From Acidobacteriota bacterium (GTDB taxonomy: Bacteria; Acidobacteriota; Terriglobia; Bryobacterales; Bryobacteraceae): 64,000 nt of DNA. Below the pieces are notes generated by a model that saw only the letters and a list, made by a program, of their open reading frames with translations, was not told the origin of the DNA and ran no database searches. The stretch is taken from NCBI GenBank assembly GCA_017307505.1, contig JAFKEE010000020.1, forward strand, positions 186,001 through 250,000, given 5' to 3'. Numbering within the stretch: the first letter of the stretch is position 1; each line of letters starts with the position of its first letter. This document shows positions 18,807 through 28,174 of the stretch, piece after piece. Both the position numbers and the translations under genes were made by a program.

Positions 18807-19899
18807 GCTCGGGGGGCGAACGATGTCGCGGATGATCATCGGTAGGAGGCTTTCAATGGGGTTGTGTCAACCTGCTGGTCCCTTTCTCCTTGCGGTGGCG
18901 GCATGCCTGATCTCGCTTCCTGTTCGGACCCAGACCCAAGGGGGGCGCCCACTACCGGGACCCGCCGGAGGTTTCAGCGAGAAGAGCATCCTGTTTCGAT
19001 CCTCGATCACGCTGCCGAACGTTCGCGGTGGCTTCGATCTCATGGCCGTAGACGTCGAACGAAAGCGGCTGTTCGTATCGGCAGAGGACAACCACTCCGT
19101 AGAAGTTGTTGATCTGGGAACAGGCCGGCCTCTTCGCTCGATTCCCAACCTGAACGAGCCGAAGTGGGTTGTCTACCGGCCGGACGAGAACGTCCTCTAC
19201 GTGGCGACGGGAAAAGACGGAAGGGTTACGGGGCTCGACGCGACCACATTTGAGAAGAAGTACATTTTTCAGTTCAAGGAGAAATGCAACAACCTCAGAT
19301 ATGACGCCGCCACAAGAGAACTCGTCGTCGGAGTAGGCGATACATTCGGATCTCTTGGCTTCATTGATTTAAGAGAGCATCGCATCGTCCGGGAGATCCC
19401 TCTGGCCGATTACCCGAAACAATTCGAGATTGATGGAAGCAGGATTTACGTCAACGTCCCCAGGAAGAACGTCATCCAAGTAGTCGATCGGGACGTGCAG
19501 AAGGTTGTCGCGACTTGGCCTGTAAAGGAGGCCAGGGAGAATGTCCCCATGGCGCTTGACCGCCAGAACCATCGCCTCTTTGTTGCCGGTGAGGAAGGTA
19601 AATTTCTCGTGTACTCCACGGCAACGGGTGCTTCGGTTGCCATTCTCGATGTTCACAAAGGTGCTGATGGTATCTACTTCGACGCCGCGCGGCGGAAGCT
19701 CTACGTGTCAACAGCGGCCGGATTCATTGATGTGATCAAGCAGCTCGATCTAGACCGCTACGAGGTTTTAGAAGGGATTCCAACCGTAGACGGAGCCGCG
19801 ACCTCCCTGCTCATTCCTCAACTAAATCTCTATGTCGTAGCCACTCCCCAAGCAGGGACGCGTGCGGCAGCCCTGAGAGTTTACCGGGTCGTGCCATGA
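18796..19899 (+). CDS. Second secreted YncE-like beta-propeller protein
   Basis: 367 residues. A hydrophobic segment (PFLLAVAACLISLPV) about 30 residues in is the signal peptide, so an internal ATG at 18823 or later may be the true start. Blades include KRLFVSAEDNHSVEVVDLG, NVLYVATGKDGRVTGLD, RIYVNVPRKNVIQVVDRD and RKLYVSTAAGFIDVI. It is related in fold but not close in sequence to the preceding propeller, suggesting an old duplication. It ends 50 bases before the EamA gene. Function unknown; association with the RND operon suggests an exported accessory or binding protein. Confidence 0.75.
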   Translation: MGGELGGRTMSRMIIGRRLSMGLCQPAGPFLLAVAACLISLPVRTQTQGGRPLPGPAGGFSEKSILFRSSITLPNVRGGFDLMAVDVERKRLFVSAEDNHSVEVVDLGTGRPLRSIPNLNEPKWVVYRPDENVLYVATGKDGRVTGLDATTFEKKYIFQFKEKCNNLRYDAATRELVVGVGDTFGSLGFIDLREHRIVREIPLADYPKQFEIDGSRIYVNVPRKNVIQVVDRDVQKVVATWPVKEARENVPMALDRQNHRLFVAGEEGKFLVYSTATGASVAILDVHKGADGIYFDAARRKLYVSTAAGFIDVIKQLDLDRYEVLEGIPTVDGAATSLLIPQLNLYVVATPQAGTRAAALRVYRVVP

Positions 19900-19949
19900 C
19901 CGGGTGAATGCGAGATTGAACTTGGCAAGCGGGGGATCAGGAGGCATTG

Positions 19950-20366
19950 ATGACTTGGATTGGCTGGTCTCTTCTATCGGCATTGTTCGCGGGCATGACC
20001 GCGATCCTGGCAAAACAAGGCGTTTCAAGCGTCAACTCCAATCTTGCTACTGCCGTGCGCACCACCGTGATTGTCCTCATCGCCTGGACGATTAGCCTGG
20101 CAACGGTACCGCTTTCTGAGCTGTTCAGAATCGGCCGAAGACCAATGGTATTTCTCATCCTGTCGGGAGTGGCGACCGGCCTTTCCTGGCTGTGCTACTT
20201 CCGAGCGCTACAGCTCGGTGAGGCGTCGAAGGTAGCTCCGGTCGACAAGTTGAGCGTGGTGTTCGTTGTCGTCTTCGCAGCGCTGTTTCTAGGGGAGCGG
20301 ATAACGGTGACAGGCGTGATGGGCGCGATCCTGATTGCTGTAGGTGCGATTCTCCTCGCTCTGTAG
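19950..20366 (+). CDS. EamA-domain small membrane transporter (half-size)
   Basis: 138 residues with about five membrane spans forming one EamA domain (WSLLSALFAGMTAILAKQGV, SGVATGLSWLCYFRALQLGE, DKLSVVFVVVFAALFLGE). Full-size relatives have two such domains; single-domain members probably work as dimers. ATG 19950 has AGGAGG 5 bases upstream; a TTG at 19947 is also open but less likely. It is the last gene before the second fluoride riboswitch. Substrate unknown. Confidence 0.8.
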   Translation: MTWIGWSLLSALFAGMTAILAKQGVSSVNSNLATAVRTTVIVLIAWTISLATVPLSELFRIGRRPMVFLILSGVATGLSWLCYFRALQLGEASKVAPVDKLSVVFVVVFAALFLGERITVTGVMGAILIAVGAILLAL

Positions 20367-20423
20367 AGAGGCTTTCACGCAGATTGCGCTCTGTGCGTCT
20401 TGCATGCTAATCTTAGGATTCAA

Positions 20424-20501
20424 GGGCGATGGAGTTCGCCATTAACCGCCTTCCATCCTTGCAGTCGGCAGGCTGATGACTCCTACGAATCTTCGTAGGA
20501 G
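20424..20501 (+). promoter_or_regulatory. Fluoride (crcB-motif) riboswitch, translational type
   Basis: GGCGA-TGGAGT-TCGCC (20425-20440) is the first hairpin, followed by ATTAACCGCC, a second stem region and GATGACTCC. Loop bases GGAGT pair with ACTCC at 20479-20483 in the pseudoknot. CTCCTACGA (20480-20488) can instead form a 9-base hairpin with TCGTAGGAG (20493-20501), and this last strand holds AGGAG, the only ribosome-binding site for the CLC gene at 20514. I infer that fluoride binding frees the site and turns translation on. The aptamer pattern is a strong match to the known class. Confidence 0.9.
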
Positions 20502-20513
20502 AAGTCCGTCTGA

Positions 20514-22298
20514 ATGCTTTCGAAACTCGAATCCTTCCCTCAGCCGCAGCGTCCTACTGCTCTTCACGAGAACCTGACCGAGCACTTTCGAATATCCCGT
20601 CACGTTTTTTTGGTGGCTGCTCCCGTAGGCGCATGTGTAGGCGCCGCGATCGCCGGTTACGACTATGTAGTGAACGTTCTGCTGTGGGAGCACTTCCTCC
20701 ACTCATTTCCACCTCTCGTCCTCTGCCTGCTGCCGATAGCGGGAATGTTCCTGACAGGGCTAATTTTAAGTGTGTTCCGGGTCGCATCTTCGTCTATGGC
20801 AGACGAGGTGGTCTTGGCTTATCACAAGCCCGGCGCAGGAATTGACTATCAGACAGCGGTCCCCAAGCTTGCCGCGTCCGTTGCGACCATGGGTTTCGGG
20901 GCGAGCGCGGGGATGGAAGGGGCCAGCAAGTGGCTCGGTGCGACCATCGCGTCGTTCATTCAACGGACTCTGAATCGAGTTCCCCGGCTTGGCTGGCTTC
21001 ATGGACGGGTAGAAACCACGCTCATTGCGGGCGCCGCTGCGGGCATCAGCGCTATATTCCGTGCGCCGTTGACCGGAGCGATTATGGGGATCGAGTCTCC
21101 CTATAAGCACGACATGGCCCACGAGTCGCTGATTCATGGTCTGATTGCGGCCGCCACCAGCTACGCCACCTTCGCATTTTTTCGTCCCGCCACACCTTAC
21201 TTTCCGATTCACTTTTCGTATCAACTCAATGCGCGCGACCTTTTAATCTGTATTCCCCTCGGCCTTGCCGGCGGCCTCGCTTCGCACGTGTTTCTCGGTC
21301 TGCTCGCTCGCCTGAAGAAGGTCTGGGCGCGCTGGGAGTCGCCCCGGATTGTGAAAACCACCACGGGTGGCCTCATCGTCAGTGCAATTGCATTGGCCGT
21401 CTACCAAGCGATCGGCGCTCCGGCAACCCTGCACGCCGGACTTCCCGTCGCCAATCAGCTTCTGAACGGTCAGTTTGCGCTCGGGACAATTTTGGTCATC
21501 CTCATCGCGAAGTTGCTGGCAACTACATTCACGTTTGGAACCGGCGGCGTAGGCGGCCTGTTCGTTCCCTCGGCAACGATTGGCGCCGCTCTTGGCGCGA
21601 TTTTCGATGCCATCTTTCATCCGGCCCAGCCCGGAGTCTTTACGCTGATCGGAATTGCTGCTTTCACGGGCGCCAGCTACAACAGCTTGTTGTTCGCAGC
21701 GGTGTTTGTGGCTGAGGCGAGTGGTAGTCCGGCACTGGTAGTCCCATCTCTGATCGCGTCCTGCACGGCCTTCTTGCTCTCGGCGGGAATCTCCAATTCC
21801 GAATCGCAGCACCACCGCCGTGCCAGTGACGAGGCGATCCTCAGTCAGTTTGTTTGCCGGGATTGGATGACAACCCGAATCGTTGTCGCCAAGCCGGAAC
21901 AAAGCGTAGCGAGCTTCATGGACCGGGCGGTGTACGAGCACTCGTTTCAGGAACTGCCCGTCATCGATGAACATGGTGTTTTTCGAGGGATGGCTTCCCT
22001 AAAGTCGGTAAGAGCAATTCCCAAGGAAAAATGGGACGACACACGGGTATCCGTCATTATGGATTCCGCGGCTCACACCGTCTGCTCAAACCATTCCATG
22101 GCCCGCGTGGAACGCGAACTGGCGCTCGGCCACCATGACTATCTGCCCGTCGTCGATGAAGCGACCGATCAGTTGATCGGAATCCTTTCCGCAAGCGACG
22201 TGCTCCGTGCGCGCGAACAGGCCCGAGAGAGCAATTTGGCGCCCCGCGCAAAAGTTCACGTCGTAAGACCGATCAGGAAAGAGGAGCGACCCCAATGA
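20514..22298 (+). CDS. clcF: CLC-family transporter of the fluoride type with CBS pair
   Basis: 594 residues: a CLC membrane domain (about 30-440) with some 10-12 helices, then two CBS domains (about 450-570; MTTRIVVAKPEQSVASFMDRAVYE, SVIMDSAAHTVCSNHSM). The usual GREGP selectivity motif reads GMEGA near residue 133, and the first motif GSGIP is replaced by KPGAGID. Loss of that arginine is typical of fluoride-exporting CLC proteins, as I recall the family. Direct control by a fluoride riboswitch supports fluoride/proton exchange. CBS domains are uncommon in this group and may sense nucleotides. The gene overlaps the DUF190-like gene after it by 4 bases. Confidence 0.87.
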   Translation: MLSKLESFPQPQRPTALHENLTEHFRISRHVFLVAAPVGACVGAAIAGYDYVVNVLLWEHFLHSFPPLVLCLLPIAGMFLTGLILSVFRVASSSMADEVVLAYHKPGAGIDYQTAVPKLAASVATMGFGASAGMEGASKWLGATIASFIQRTLNRVPRLGWLHGRVETTLIAGAAAGISAIFRAPLTGAIMGIESPYKHDMAHESLIHGLIAAATSYATFAFFRPATPYFPIHFSYQLNARDLLICIPLGLAGGLASHVFLGLLARLKKVWARWESPRIVKTTTGGLIVSAIALAVYQAIGAPATLHAGLPVANQLLNGQFALGTILVILIAKLLATTFTFGTGGVGGLFVPSATIGAALGAIFDAIFHPAQPGVFTLIGIAAFTGASYNSLLFAAVFVAEASGSPALVVPSLIASCTAFLLSAGISNSESQHHRRASDEAILSQFVCRDWMTTRIVVAKPEQSVASFMDRAVYEHSFQELPVIDEHGVFRGMASLKSVRAIPKEKWDDTRVSVIMDSAAHTVCSNHSMARVERELALGHHDYLPVVDEATDQLIGILSASDVLRAREQARESNLAPRAKVHVVRPIRKEERPQ

Positions 22299-22783
22299 CA
22301 GACGGCACGTTCAGTACGATTTCCGCGTTGAAGATCTACATGAAGAGTGGCGACAACAAGAAGGCGGCCACATGGTGGAAGCGGGCGTTCGAGAAGCCGC
22401 TTTCGAGCTACCTGGTGCGAGAGGCGTTGCGGGCGGGAATTACGCATGCTTCGGTAAACCTAGGCCACATCGGCTATACCGCCAACGCCAAGAATGTCTC
22501 AATCGACATGGGCGAAATCCCGCTGACGACTCTGCCTGTATGCGTCGAACTCGTCGCGCCCAAACGCATCCTCGAACAATTCATGAGGCAACAGGCCAAG
22601 CACCTCAAGGGCACGACTTTGGTGATGGTGGACGGAGTGCATATCTCCAGTCTGCATTTGTCGGCGGTGGACGAATCGGTAGAGCACAAGCCCCACACAG
22701 TGGAGTACATTACCGGCGGAGACGCCACTGTCCAGGTAGACCATGTGCAGGCAGACGACGAGCCTAGTGAAGCCGCCGGCTGA
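22295..22783 (+). CDS. Divergent DUF190-like protein
   Basis: 162 residues. The core ALKIYMKSGDNKK, AGITHASVNLGHIGY, PVCVELVAPKRILEQF and VMVDGVHIS follows the order of DUF190 elements (first strand, GATV loop, second strand), but the signature glycine-rich loop is changed and there is an acidic C-terminal tail. The ATG overlaps the CLC stop, so the protein is made with the transporter under the fluoride riboswitch, mirroring the crcB-DUF190 pairing at 5643-7090. The family link is my reading of weak similarity. Confidence 0.6.
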   Translation: MTDGTFSTISALKIYMKSGDNKKAATWWKRAFEKPLSSYLVREALRAGITHASVNLGHIGYTANAKNVSIDMGEIPLTTLPVCVELVAPKRILEQFMRQQAKHLKGTTLVMVDGVHISSLHLSAVDESVEHKPHTVEYITGGDATVQVDHVQADDEPSEAAG

Positions 22784-22821
22784 TTGAGCAAATTGTGTGA
22801 TCCTCCCGCGCCGCTCATTGA

Positions 22822-24144
22822 TCATCGGCGAAGAAGCAAGGAACCTGCGGCTGCCGCGAACAAAGAGCCCGCGAAGATACCTAGTTTCGCCTGTACCAGG
22901 AGGCCATCATCGTTCAGCGCGAGAGCGGAGATAAACAAAGACATCGTAAAGCCAATGCCTCCGAGCCAGCCGGCAGCGTGAATCTGGCGCCAACTTACAT
23001 TGCTGGGCAGCGCAGCTAGACCAACCTTGACTGCTAGCCACGATGCCAAAGTGATTCCCAACGGTTTGCCGAAGAGTAGGCCGAGCATGACGCCAGTTGT
23101 GACGGGTTGTAACAGTTTTTCGAAAGCATCACCGCCGAACGTTACGCCGGCATTAGCCAGTGCAAAAACGGGCATGATGAGGAAGGTAACCCAAGGGTGA
23201 AGGCTATGTTCCATCAGGTGCAGCGGCGGTTGCACCTTCTCGCAGGCGTCTTCGAGTGCTTCAATCGCCATTTGCTGATTGCCGTCATTGATCAGGTTCT
23301 TGTCAGCAGTTAGTGTCTGTTGGAGGTGATCCAAGATGGCCCGACCATGCAATAGAAACTGATCCGAATTGAGCTCCGTTCGCGAGGGAATGGTAAACGC
23401 CAGCAAGACGCCGGCAATGGTTGCGTGAACGCCTGATTGGAGGATGAAGTACCAAAGGAGGATTCCAAGCAGGGCATAGGGCAGCGGATGCCGCACCCCA
23501 AGGCGATTGGCTAGGAGCAGAAGTACCAGGCAACCAGACGCGCAGGCCAGAAAAGCGACCGAGATGCTGGCGGTGTAGAACGCCGCGATCACTAGTACTG
23601 CGGCTAAGTCGTCCACGATCGCCAAGGCGGTTAAGAAGACCTTCAACGTGATAGGAACGCGGTCCCCAAGCAAAGCCATGATCCCGATCACGAAGGCGAT
23701 GTCGGTGGCCATGGGAATCCCCCATCCTGCAGCACCGGGTCGGCCCGCATTCATTGCCGAGAAGATCAGCGCTGGTGCAAGTACGCCGCCCAATGCTCCA
23801 GCGATCGGAAGAGCTGCCTGCCGAGGAGATGCCAGCTCCCCAACAAGCAACTCACGCTTAATCTCCAATCCGACAACGAAGAAGAAGATCGCCATCAGTC
23901 CATCGTTGACCCAAAAATGTAGGTCTCTGCTGAACCGACCGTCACCCAGGCTGACGGACAGCTTCGTGTGCCAAAAGTGCTGGTAGGCTTCCGCCCAAGG
24001 CGAGTTCGCCAGCCACAGGGCCAGCAGAGTGCACGCCAAAAGCACAATACCGCCGGCAGTCTCGCGAGCGGCGAAGGCTTGAAAGGGCCGGATCAGTTGG
24101 ATGATCGGCGCCGTCGATTCGGCCTTAAGGGGATTCTCTGTCAT
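22822..24144 (-). CDS. nhaA: Na+/H+ antiporter NhaA
   Basis: 440 residues, longer than the 388 of the E. coli protein because of an extra stretch near 270-320 that is common in other phyla. FFFVVGLEIKREL, MATDIAFVIG and the paired ion-binding aspartates in LTALAIVDDLAAV near residue 175 are intact, as is the PVFALANAGV region. It exchanges cytoplasmic sodium for protons. Antiporters of this type are known among genes associated with fluoride riboswitches; here no riboswitch is visible in front of it, but it ends 38 bases from the DUF190-like gene in convergent orientation. Confidence 0.93.
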   Translation of the reverse strand: MTENPLKAESTAPIIQLIRPFQAFAARETAGGIVLLACTLLALWLANSPWAEAYQHFWHTKLSVSLGDGRFSRDLHFWVNDGLMAIFFFVVGLEIKRELLVGELASPRQAALPIAGALGGVLAPALIFSAMNAGRPGAAGWGIPMATDIAFVIGIMALLGDRVPITLKVFLTALAIVDDLAAVLVIAAFYTASISVAFLACASGCLVLLLLANRLGVRHPLPYALLGILLWYFILQSGVHATIAGVLLAFTIPSRTELNSDQFLLHGRAILDHLQQTLTADKNLINDGNQQMAIEALEDACEKVQPPLHLMEHSLHPWVTFLIMPVFALANAGVTFGGDAFEKLLQPVTTGVMLGLLFGKPLGITLASWLAVKVGLAALPSNVSWRQIHAAGWLGGIGFTMSLFISALALNDDGLLVQAKLGIFAGSLFAAAAGSLLLRR

Positions 24145-24589
24145 TGCTACTTCTATTCTGAGGGTTCAGCGAGATGGGCGAGGGCTGCGAAACGTACTCG
24201 CGGCCACTTCACTTGAGCAATAAGGGATCGGAATCCCGAGGAGCGCCCTCTGCGGAACTGATATCGGTAGGAACCCCGTTTAGACGAATCACGACGACGC
24301 GTTGAGCCTCCTCAATCTTATCCACCCTAACTAACTAAGGGCCGGATGGCCATAGGTAGCTTCGAACGTGCGGAGAACCCGACAACTCCAAGTTCATCGA
24401 TGCCTCAAAACCACAGACCTCGCCACAGGCTGACGGCTGCGGTAGCAAGGAAGGGCGCAGAAAACGATAACGTACCATCGCTGTAGTGTTGATTCTCGCT
24501 CTTGCCCAACACTGAGGGCAGCGTTTAGGCAAGCGCGATCACGCCAAAAGGCACCTTCGCCATCCGACCCAATTGATGGATCCCAGCAG

Positions 24590-25282
24590 AAGACAAGGGC
24601 GCAGCCTCTTCACTTCGCGGTCCGCGAGCCGAGGCCGGCCCGTTTCGGGCTCCGGGCCGAGCGAGCGAAACACGGTCCCAAGGTAGTCTGCTCCCACAGT
24701 GGAGACGAGTTCCCAAAGAGCGCCGCCGCGCCCACGCTCTCGCGCCTTCGCGAGGTCAACGTTGACGCACATCGGGAAGTTGCCGATGACGAATCTCTGC
24801 GCGAACGACACCATCGCGTTGGGGACTTCACCATTCCAAACTCCATCCAGTTTGCTGCGAAGTTCGAGGAGTTCGTGAGCCATGAGCATCTTGACCCCAT
24901 TGGGGAGTGGAGAGCCCAGCCCGCTAAACCGCGAAGCCGTGAAGAGAACGATCTTCGAAGCACGTGAAGTCCATCCTCCACATCGGTCCCGCTGATGCGA
25001 GTGTGACGCGGGCTGTAGGTTTTTGCCGTGAAATTTGTTCCCCGCGTCGATCAAGCTTAGTTGCGCGTAGGCGAGCGTTTCACCATACGCGTGCTTTCCG
25101 GAGGCAAGCCGCTGGCCGGTTCCCACGTGGAAGCGTATTCGCTCCACAACGCCGAGTTCAGCGAGCGGCAAATCGGACGAACGAATGCGGCGGGCGAGAT
25201 CGATATTCCACTGAACACGGCGGGCTTCGGGAAGCTCCACACCATCCGCACGGAGCCGTCGCTAGCGATCTCGGATCTAAGT
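24590..25282 (+). pseudogene. Decayed DUF4198-family gene
   Basis: Pieces of one protein can be followed on the plus strand in changing frames. VNVDAHREVADDESLRERHH and FEEFVSHEHLDPIGEW end at a TGA near 24965; KSILHIGPADASVTRAVGF continues in another frame; AVKFVPRVDQA is followed by TAG at 25058-25060; and LRVGERFTIRVLSGGKPLAG then NAAGEIDIPLNTAGFG continues to about 25282, where the response-regulator gene cuts it. This order (FxxYL.EEGL, lost linker, GExFTVRVLxxGKPLAG) is that of periplasmic DUF4198 proteins, some linked to nickel or cobalt. With at least one frameshift and one stop it is dead. Sequence before about 24750 is less certain. The stretch 24145-24590 holds nothing I recognise. 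Confidence 0.6.
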
Positions 25283-25283
25283 G

Positions 25284-26633
25284 TTAAGCCAGACCAAACT
25301 CGCTCATCTTGTCGTAGAGAAGCCTTCGCTGCACACCCAGGATGCGAGCAGCTTCCGTTTTGTTGCCGCCCGCGTCTTCAAGCGCCCCGCGTACCAGACG
25401 TTCCTCCACTTGGCGAATGACGCTCCAGTAGCCATCTCGATGGGGTACTTGCTTCACCCAGGAATCAGGCACGGTAGCCGCAGCCCGCTCGGCGATCTGG
25501 ATGCATTCTGGCGTGATGACGCCACCCGGAGCCAGAACAATCGCGCGTGTAATGGCGTTCTCCAGTTCTCGGACGTTGCCCGGCCACCTGTGCTGCATGA
25601 TTCGGTCAAGTGCGTCCTGGCGAATCGTCACGGGACGAACCGACCTCGACAGGAATCGCTGCACCAGCAGCGGGATGTCCTCGGCGCGATCGCGAAGAGG
25701 CGGCAAGGAAATCGAAACAACGTTCAGCCGGTAGTATAGATCCTCGCGAAAGTGACCGTTCGCGACACCCTCATTGAGATCGTGGGCCGTAGCGGCGATT
25801 AAGCGGACGTCAATCGGTATCGCGGCGTTGCCGCCCAGCCGCTCGACGGTCCGTTCCTGAATCGTACGAAGGAGTTTTGCTTGAAGATTCGGGGCCAGCT
25901 CGGCAATCTCGTCCAGAAAAAGCGTACCTCCGTTTGCCTGCTCGAACCTCCCGATCCTCCGAGATGCAGCATTCGTAAACGCGCCCTTTTCATATCCAAA
26001 GAGTTCGGACTCTAGCAGGGACTCCGGAATCGCGGCGCAGTTCACCTTGACGAGCGGACCCTTTGCGCGGCCACTGAACTCATGAATGGCATTCGACACC
26101 AGTTCTTTGCCGGTGCCGGACTCACCACCGATTAGAACCGTGGCGTTGCTGCCTGCCACACGCCCAATCAACTTGTAGACTTCCTGCATAGACGGGCTGT
26201 GACCGACCATTCCCGGAATCCCAGGCTGTGGCGGCGTCTGGCGAAACTCGCGGACTTCCTTCTCCAGGGATCTGTATTCCAGCGCCCGTCGTATGAGGAG
26301 GAGCAGATGCTCATCGTTGATCGGTTTCGAGACGTAATCAAATGCTCCGTATTGTGTGGCTCGGATTGCATTGCTGCTGGTGGTCTCGGCCGTCATGATG
26401 ATGACTGCGGCGTCGGAGTAGCCAGCGCGTAGACGCTGTAGAACCGTGATGCCATCGACATCAGGCAATCGGATATCGAGCAGGATCAGATCCGGCTCTT
26501 CTTGCAATGCAAGCTGCAAGCCAGCCTCACCGCGCTCAGACTTGAGAACCTCGTAGCCTTCGTCTTCAAGCAGAAGCGACAATGCCTGTAGTGCGGTGCG
26601 CTCATCTTCAACCACTAAGACTCTGGTTCTCAC
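25284..26633 (-). CDS. Sigma-54-dependent response regulator (NtrC/ZraR type) with variant GAFTNA loop
   Basis: 449 residues: receiver (1-120; LILLDIRLPDVDG, KPIND), AAA+ domain (about 145-370; GESGTGKE, LFLDEIAEL Walker B, WPGNVREL) and a C-terminal Fis-type helix-turn-helix (GNKTEAARILGVQRRLLYDKM). The sigma-54 contact loop reads GAFTNA near residue 216 where almost all family members have GAFTGA. The stop is followed directly by the DUF4198 remnant. The kinase gene overlaps it by 4 bases. It probably activates the divergent mgtE-czc operon through the palindrome at 28175. Confidence 0.9.
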   Translation of the reverse strand: MRTRVLVVEDERTALQALSLLLEDEGYEVLKSERGEAGLQLALQEEPDLILLDIRLPDVDGITVLQRLRAGYSDAAVIIMTAETTSSNAIRATQYGAFDYVSKPINDEHLLLLIRRALEYRSLEKEVREFRQTPPQPGIPGMVGHSPSMQEVYKLIGRVAGSNATVLIGGESGTGKELVSNAIHEFSGRAKGPLVKVNCAAIPESLLESELFGYEKGAFTNAASRRIGRFEQANGGTLFLDEIAELAPNLQAKLLRTIQERTVERLGGNAAIPIDVRLIAATAHDLNEGVANGHFREDLYYRLNVVSISLPPLRDRAEDIPLLVQRFLSRSVRPVTIRQDALDRIMQHRWPGNVRELENAITRAIVLAPGGVITPECIQIAERAAATVPDSWVKQVPHRDGYWSVIRQVEERLVRGALEDAGGNKTEAARILGVQRRLLYDKMSEFGLA

Positions 26634-28081
26634 GCGATCTGCTCCGTCGGCAAAAGCACTTCAAATCGTGCACCCTTGGTCCCATTTCCTGAGCGGATGC
26701 TGGCACCCATCTTTTCGAGCAGTGTCTTGGTAACGGCAAGTCCCAACCCGGTGCCACCTGGCTTCGTCGTATAGAAGGCTTCGAATAGTCGATCCTGCTG
26801 TTCCGCCGTAAGGCCGGGCCCGCTGTCTTCGATATCCACTTCCAGCCGGTCGCCTCGCAGGCGGACTGTAACCTCGACAAGGCCCTTGCTGCCCGAAGCG
26901 TCGATTGCGTTCAGGAGCAGGTTCATCAGGGCCTGTTGCAAGTAATCGCCATCGACCCATGCGGTGGATTCGGGAATCGAGTGCAGAGCGATGCCGATAC
27001 CGCGCTCTTCGGCGTGATGTTTCACGAGCGCGATTGTCCGCTGCAAGATGGGCTCCACTGGTTGCATCCGCATCTTCTCTGTTTCTTCGGCGCGGAATAC
27101 CAACAGGCTCTTGAGCAGGGAGTCGAGCCGATCGATCTCTGCCGTGATCAATGAAATAGGCTCTTCTGCGGTGGCTTCGTGTTGCAGACGGCGAGCGAGG
27201 ACACGCACGGTGAGACGGATCGAGTTCAGTGGATTCCGGATTTCATGGGCAATTCCGGCGACAACGCGTCCCATCATGCGAAGTCGATCTTCCCTTCGCA
27301 GTTCTCCTTCCATCGTCTGGCGGCTCTCGGCCATTTGATTGACGGCCTGAACGATCGTCTTGAGTTCGTGGGCCTGGTCTGGCAGGCGATAGTTGGGATC
27401 GGTGCGGAGGTTTTCCAGTCCGGACTGGATTACGCCGAAGCCGCGTTGGAGGCTGAAGCTGAGCCGGAGAACCACGAGGATTGCCCCGAGAGCAACGATC
27501 ATCGCGCCAACGAGCAGCATTCTCTGGTTAATCTCGTTGGATTCGCTGAAGTTGAACAGACGCCTTAAACACCACACGGAAAGTTCACTGCCACTACCGG
27601 CAAGTGTTGTGACAACCACAAGATCACGGCCGTCGTGAACGATCCGTGTCACGATTCGCCCCGATGTGCGACTCTCTTCAAGGCCTGCGCTCACCTCCTT
27701 CGCTTCGAGGGGTGCTTGCCTTAGAGTGCTTCCTGGCTCCGTATACGTGGGAAAGGTATGGCCAAAGACCTCGCCCCCGCGCATGAAGCCGCCCTCGACG
27801 TCGGGGTAAGAACGAAGCACATCGTAGGAAGCGCGGCTCAATTCGGTCTCGACGACCTCATCGTCAGCAGCAGAACGGCGGACGGACTGCCACGCGATTC
27901 CAGACTGGGCCAATTCCTTGACGGCATTCGTTAGCGCCTTTGAGGTGTCACTGATCACCACCGTACGAAGATTTCTCGCCAAGTCAACGACCAGCAACGC
28001 CGCAACGAAGACCGCAACCAGAGCCGTGATAAGCAGCCAGGTTTGCAATCGCTGAGCGGCGACGATCCTCGGAAATCGCAT
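26630..28081 (-). CDS. Sensor histidine kinase, NtrB type
   Basis: 483 residues from ATG 28081, chosen because GGAGG lies 8 bases upstream; an ATG-less GTG-type extension to 28096 is weaker. A first membrane span (about 18-38), a periplasmic sensor of about 130 residues, a second span near 185, then a kinase core: phosphoacceptor in AGIAHEIRNPLNSIRL, N box LMNLLLNAIDASG, G1 DIEDSGPGL, G2 GGTGLGLAV. It pairs with the sigma-54 regulator. Its location next to mgtE and czc genes suggests sensing of divalent metals in the periplasm. Confidence 0.9.
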   Translation of the reverse strand: MRFPRIVAAQRLQTWLLITALVAVFVAALLVVDLARNLRTVVISDTSKALTNAVKELAQSGIAWQSVRRSAADDEVVETELSRASYDVLRSYPDVEGGFMRGGEVFGHTFPTYTEPGSTLRQAPLEAKEVSAGLEESRTSGRIVTRIVHDGRDLVVVTTLAGSGSELSVWCLRRLFNFSESNEINQRMLLVGAMIVALGAILVVLRLSFSLQRGFGVIQSGLENLRTDPNYRLPDQAHELKTIVQAVNQMAESRQTMEGELRREDRLRMMGRVVAGIAHEIRNPLNSIRLTVRVLARRLQHEATAEEPISLITAEIDRLDSLLKSLLVFRAEETEKMRMQPVEPILQRTIALVKHHAEERGIGIALHSIPESTAWVDGDYLQQALMNLLLNAIDASGSKGLVEVTVRLRGDRLEVDIEDSGPGLTAEQQDRLFEAFYTTKPGGTGLGLAVTKTLLEKMGASIRSGNGTKGARFEVLLPTEQIA

Positions 28082-28174
28082 GGAAGTGGCCTCCACAACC
28101 AGTCAAAGTTTGCAGTTCTCGCACCAACGTCCGGCTAACCCCGGCACGCGGTTCATTGCAGAAATCACCCCTAC

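Noticed and set aside
24145-24400. Fluoride riboswitch in front of nhaA
   Set aside because: Checked on the minus strand; no GGAGT/ACTCC pseudoknot pair or AACCGC block is present.
24539-25240. 233-codon minus-strand frame
   Set aside because: The plus strand of the same bases gives recognisable DUF4198 pieces, so this is the shadow of a pseudogene.
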